This document shows, piece by piece, positions 61,628 through 64,000 of a DNA stretch of 64,000 nucleotides. Below the pieces are notes generated by a model. That model made no database searches and was not told where the DNA came from. It saw only the letters and a list, made by a program, of their open reading frames with translations. The DNA lies in the NCBI RefSeq assembly GCF_001955535.1, contig NZ_MPVN01000002.1, positions 124,001 to 188,000 of the forward strand, in the 5' to 3' direction. The number at the start of each line of letters is the position of its first letter. Positions within the stretch are counted from its first letter, which is position 1. Made by a program: the position numbers and the translations under genes. This DNA comes from Paenibacillus sp. FSL H7-0326. Its GTDB lineage: Bacteria; Bacillota; Bacilli; Paenibacillales; Paenibacillaceae.

Positions 61628-64000
61628 TTAAGGTGTCGTTGTACCGGGAACTGTAGTGGTTGGCGGGCTATCTTCACCTGGAGGTGAGATTTCACCAGAT
61701 GGAGGTGTAGTATCCTCCGGTGGAGTTTCTCCACCTTCGTTATTACCTCCTCCTCCATTAGAAGGAGGCTCTGTTGTACCATTACCAGCATTGCCAGGGT
61801 CATTTCCTCCTTGACCCTCGCCATTACCAGCATTGCCATTGCCGGAACCATTTCCACCGTTACCCTCATTACCTGGGCCGTTTCCTTCACCGGTCTCAGC
61901 TCCGGTCCCTTCTCCATTACCGTTGCCGTTATTATCCGGGTTTTCTTCACCTTGACCTGGATCTGTACCTGGATTCTCTGGTACTTCCGGCTGCTCCGGA
62001 GTAACAGGAGCTTCCTCTTCCGGTTCGATAAACAGTGACACATGGTTGGACTCACTTGCGTCCTCCCCGTTCTCCGGATTAATAACGGTGACATAATATT
62101 CGTAGGTCAGACCCGGTAGAGCTCCCGTGTCCGTTGCCGATGTTCCCGAGATCTGATCCTGGATTCGACTGAAGCTTCCTTCTGACGTCTCTTTACGATA
62201 GATTCGGTATTGTAAACCTTCGGTTGATGACCCACTCCAGCTCAGTGATACGGCTTGAGCTTCTTTATCGTAAGAAGCACTCAGTCCACTAACCGTCAGA
62301 TCCGTTTCGGGCTCTTCCTCTTCAACTGGCGGTTCAGTCACTTCTGGAATTTCACTATCCGGCACAAAGAATTCCTTGCGTTCTACTCCTTCAAGTGCTT
62401 TTTCCATCACTGTCTTGAAGAAAGTAGCTGCAAGCCGGCTGCTGTTCTTCAGCAAATGCTGCTGATCCGGATTATCATATCCCATCCAGACTGCGGCGGT
62501 ATATTCAGGCGTATAGCCTACGAACCATACATCACGGTTCGAGCTGTTTCCTTCGTAACCGCTCTGTGTCGTTCCTGTTTTACCTGCCACAGGACGATCC
62601 AGCTTCGCGCTTGTTCCTGTACCACTATTGACAACTTCTTGCATCATGTCTGTCATTTGATACGCCGTTTGCTCACTCATCACTTGCTCCGCGTTTGATT
62701 CATACTCATAAATCGCCTTGCCATCGCTGTTCTCAATCCGTGTAATGGCGTGACCTTCCTGATACTGACCACGATTCGCAAAAGCACTGTATGCCGCAGC
62801 CATCTCAAGTGTATTCGTTCCTTTATCCAAGCCGCCAAGCGCCATGGATAGATTGCGATCACCATCGGTCATCGTAATACCCAGCTTCTCGGCAAATTCA
62901 TATCCCGTATTTACGCCGATTTCATTCAGCAGCCATACAGCAGGAATATTCTCAGACGTCGTAATGGCATCCGCCATTCCAATCGTATTAGAATAACCGT
63001 GCAGATTTCGAGGGCAATAATCACCGAAACATTGCTCCGAGTTGCTGAGTGGTGTATTCATTGTAAAATCACCGGTTTCAAGTGCCGGTGCATAGGAAGC
63101 AATCGGCTTAAACGCAGAGCCTGGCTGACGATAACTGCTTGTCGCCCGATTCCAGCCTTGACGCTGATAATCTCGGCCACCCTGCATCGCAACGATACCG
63201 CCCGTTGCATGGTCCATGATGACCATGGAACCCTGCACCTTCTGGTCCGATGCACTTTCTTCGAACAATTCATCATTCTTAAAAGCGGCTTCTACAGCTT
63301 CTTGAGCCTCAGGAGCCATCGCTGTATAGATCTTATAACCACCGATGTTCAGATCATCCGTTGTTTTACCTGTTACACGCTCAGCCTCTTTCAGCACGTA
63401 ATCGACATAAGCAACGTATTTCTTCTCCTCTTCCGGGCGCTCATAAGCGTAATCCACTGCTTTGGCCTCATCCATCTCTTCCTTCGAAATGTATCCTTGA
63501 TCATACATTAACTGAAGGACAACCCCTCTTCTTTCTTTAGAGTCGTTAGGATTACCTGCTGGATTATAAGCAGAAGGACCCTTAGGAATCGCCGCCAGCG
63601 TTGCAACTTCCCAAATCTCCAGCTCATTCAGGTCACTCTTGCCGAAATAAAACTCCGAAGCGGTTTGAATCCCATAATTCTGGTATCCGAACCAGGTACG
63701 GTTTAAATACATCGTCAAGATTTCATCTTTTGAATAGTTCCGTTCGATCGCGAGCGCAATGGACATCTCTGTCGCCTTACGGAAGAACGTCTTGTCTCGT
63801 GTCAGAAACACGTTCTTGGCAAGCTGCTGAGAGATTGTACTTCCGCCCTCAACCAGAGAACGGGCCATAATGTCCGTTACTGCTGCCCGGCCGATCGCCC
63901 ATAGGTCAACACCGTTGTGTTCGTAGAACCTTCTATCCTCTGTCGCAATAAAGGCATCTTTTAAGATCTGAGGAATTTCCTCACCTTCTACAGGATCACG
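61628..64000 (-). CDS. Class A penicillin-binding protein (PBP1A-like), N-terminus outside window
   Basis: 790 residues are visible. The frame is open to the right edge, so the cytoplasmic and membrane parts are missing. The glycosyltransferase domain shows ATEDRRFYEH (catalytic Glu) and GGSTISQQLAKN. The transpeptidase domain has SAFK (SxxK), SEN (SxN) and KTGTTQ. After it comes a fibronectin-III-like domain (about 90 residues) and a Gly/Asn/Pro/Thr-rich tail of over 100 residues. It polymerises and cross-links peptidoglycan. Such tails occur in Bacillales PBP1A, but this one is long. Confidence 0.92.
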   Translation of the reverse strand, partial: RDPVEGEEIPQILKDAFIATEDRRFYEHNGVDLWAIGRAAVTDIMARSLVEGGSTISQQLAKNVFLTRDKTFFRKATEMSIALAIERNYSKDEILTMYLNRTWFGYQNYGIQTASEFYFGKSDLNELEIWEVATLAAIPKGPSAYNPAGNPNDSKERRGVVLQLMYDQGYISKEEMDEAKAVDYAYERPEEEKKYVAYVDYVLKEAERVTGKTTDDLNIGGYKIYTAMAPEAQEAVEAAFKNDELFEESASDQKVQGSMVIMDHATGGIVAMQGGRDYQRQGWNRATSSYRQPGSAFKPIASYAPALETGDFTMNTPLSNSEQCFGDYCPRNLHGYSNTIGMADAITTSENIPAVWLLNEIGVNTGYEFAEKLGITMTDGDRNLSMALGGLDKGTNTLEMAAAYSAFANRGQYQEGHAITRIENSDGKAIYEYESNAEQVMSEQTAYQMTDMMQEVVNSGTGTSAKLDRPVAGKTGTTQSGYEGNSSNRDVWFVGYTPEYTAAVWMGYDNPDQQHLLKNSSRLAATFFKTVMEKALEGVERKEFFVPDSEIPEVTEPPVEEEEPETDLTVSGLSASYDKEAQAVSLSWSGSSTEGLQYRIYRKETSEGSFSRIQDQISGTSATDTGALPGLTYEYYVTVINPENGEDASESNHVSLFIEPEEEAPVTPEQPEVPENPGTDPGQGEENPDNNGNGNGEGTGAETGEGNGPGNEGNGGNGSGNGNAGNGEGQGGNDPGNAGNGTTEPPSNGGGGNNEGGETPPEDTTPPSGEISPPGEDSPPTTTVPGTTTP

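Noticed and set aside
1..64000. Insertion sequences, prophage, CRISPR arrays, rRNA or tRNA genes
   Set aside because: I found no transposase or integrase-like protein, no regular repeat-spacer pattern and no tRNA-like fold or rRNA sequence by eye.

Overview
The window is a chromosomal segment of a low-to-mid GC, spore-forming Firmicute, most likely Paenibacillus or a close relative. The evidence is the lexA/yneA/DUF896 SOS cluster, the glnA-glnR-ynbB-hflX-spoVK block ordered as in Bacillus, a Bacillus-type tenI-thiO-thiS-thiG-thiF thiamine operon, strong AAGGAGG-type ribosome-binding sites with frequent TTG/GTG starts, and an S-layer-homology protein. No insertion sequence, prophage, CRISPR, rRNA or tRNA was found. 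Most genes lie on the minus strand.

Layout: 1-4.2 kb holds a lipoprotein fragment, a PhnC-like ABC ATPase, an MFS exporter divergent from an ArsR-type regulator, and a HAD hydrolase. 4.3-10.2 kb holds topB, gltD, dfrA and thyA. 10.4-15.4 kb is the pyruvate dehydrogenase operon pdhABCD. 15.7-18.5 kb holds an esterase, a low-molecular-weight phosphatase, a TRIC-type channel and thiN. 18.6-22.7 kb is the thiazole branch of thiamine synthesis behind a TPP riboswitch with a legible terminator/antiterminator switch. 22.8-24.4 kb is an ABC-F protein.

24.7-40.1 kb is the most unusual part. It is a single-direction, tightly packed, 12-gene operon resembling a Tad (type IVc) pilus system: a Ser/Thr kinase fused to a ParA-like domain, a CpaB-like SAF protein, two further ParA/CpaE-like proteins, a TadA/CpaF-like ATPase with an N-terminal membrane anchor, a double-length TadB-TadC-like membrane protein, four small pilin-like or pseudopilin-like membrane proteins, an SLH cell-wall anchor protein and an 1144-residue secreted protein. 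It starts from a clear sigma-A-type promoter followed by an intrinsic-terminator hairpin placed before the first gene, so it is probably controlled by attenuation. No prepilin peptidase is seen here.

40.2-46.2 kb is a compact operon of nucleic-acid maintenance genes: rnz, a HAD phosphatase, an Fpg-family glycosylase, nfo, a cyclic-phosphate-processing receiver protein, a thioredoxin-like protein, an ABC ATPase and an RlmM-like methyltransferase. 46.5-50.7 kb holds metH and mtnD (methionine cycle and salvage). 50.7-54.2 kb holds a lipoprotein, a HAD hydrolase and the SOS cluster, with an array of LexA-box-like sites between lexA and yneA. 54.4-60.2 kb is glnRA (GlnR box and promoter visible), ynbB, hflX and spoVK. 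60.3-64 kb holds a YdcF-like protein, a DUF402 protein and a class A penicillin-binding protein that runs off the right edge.
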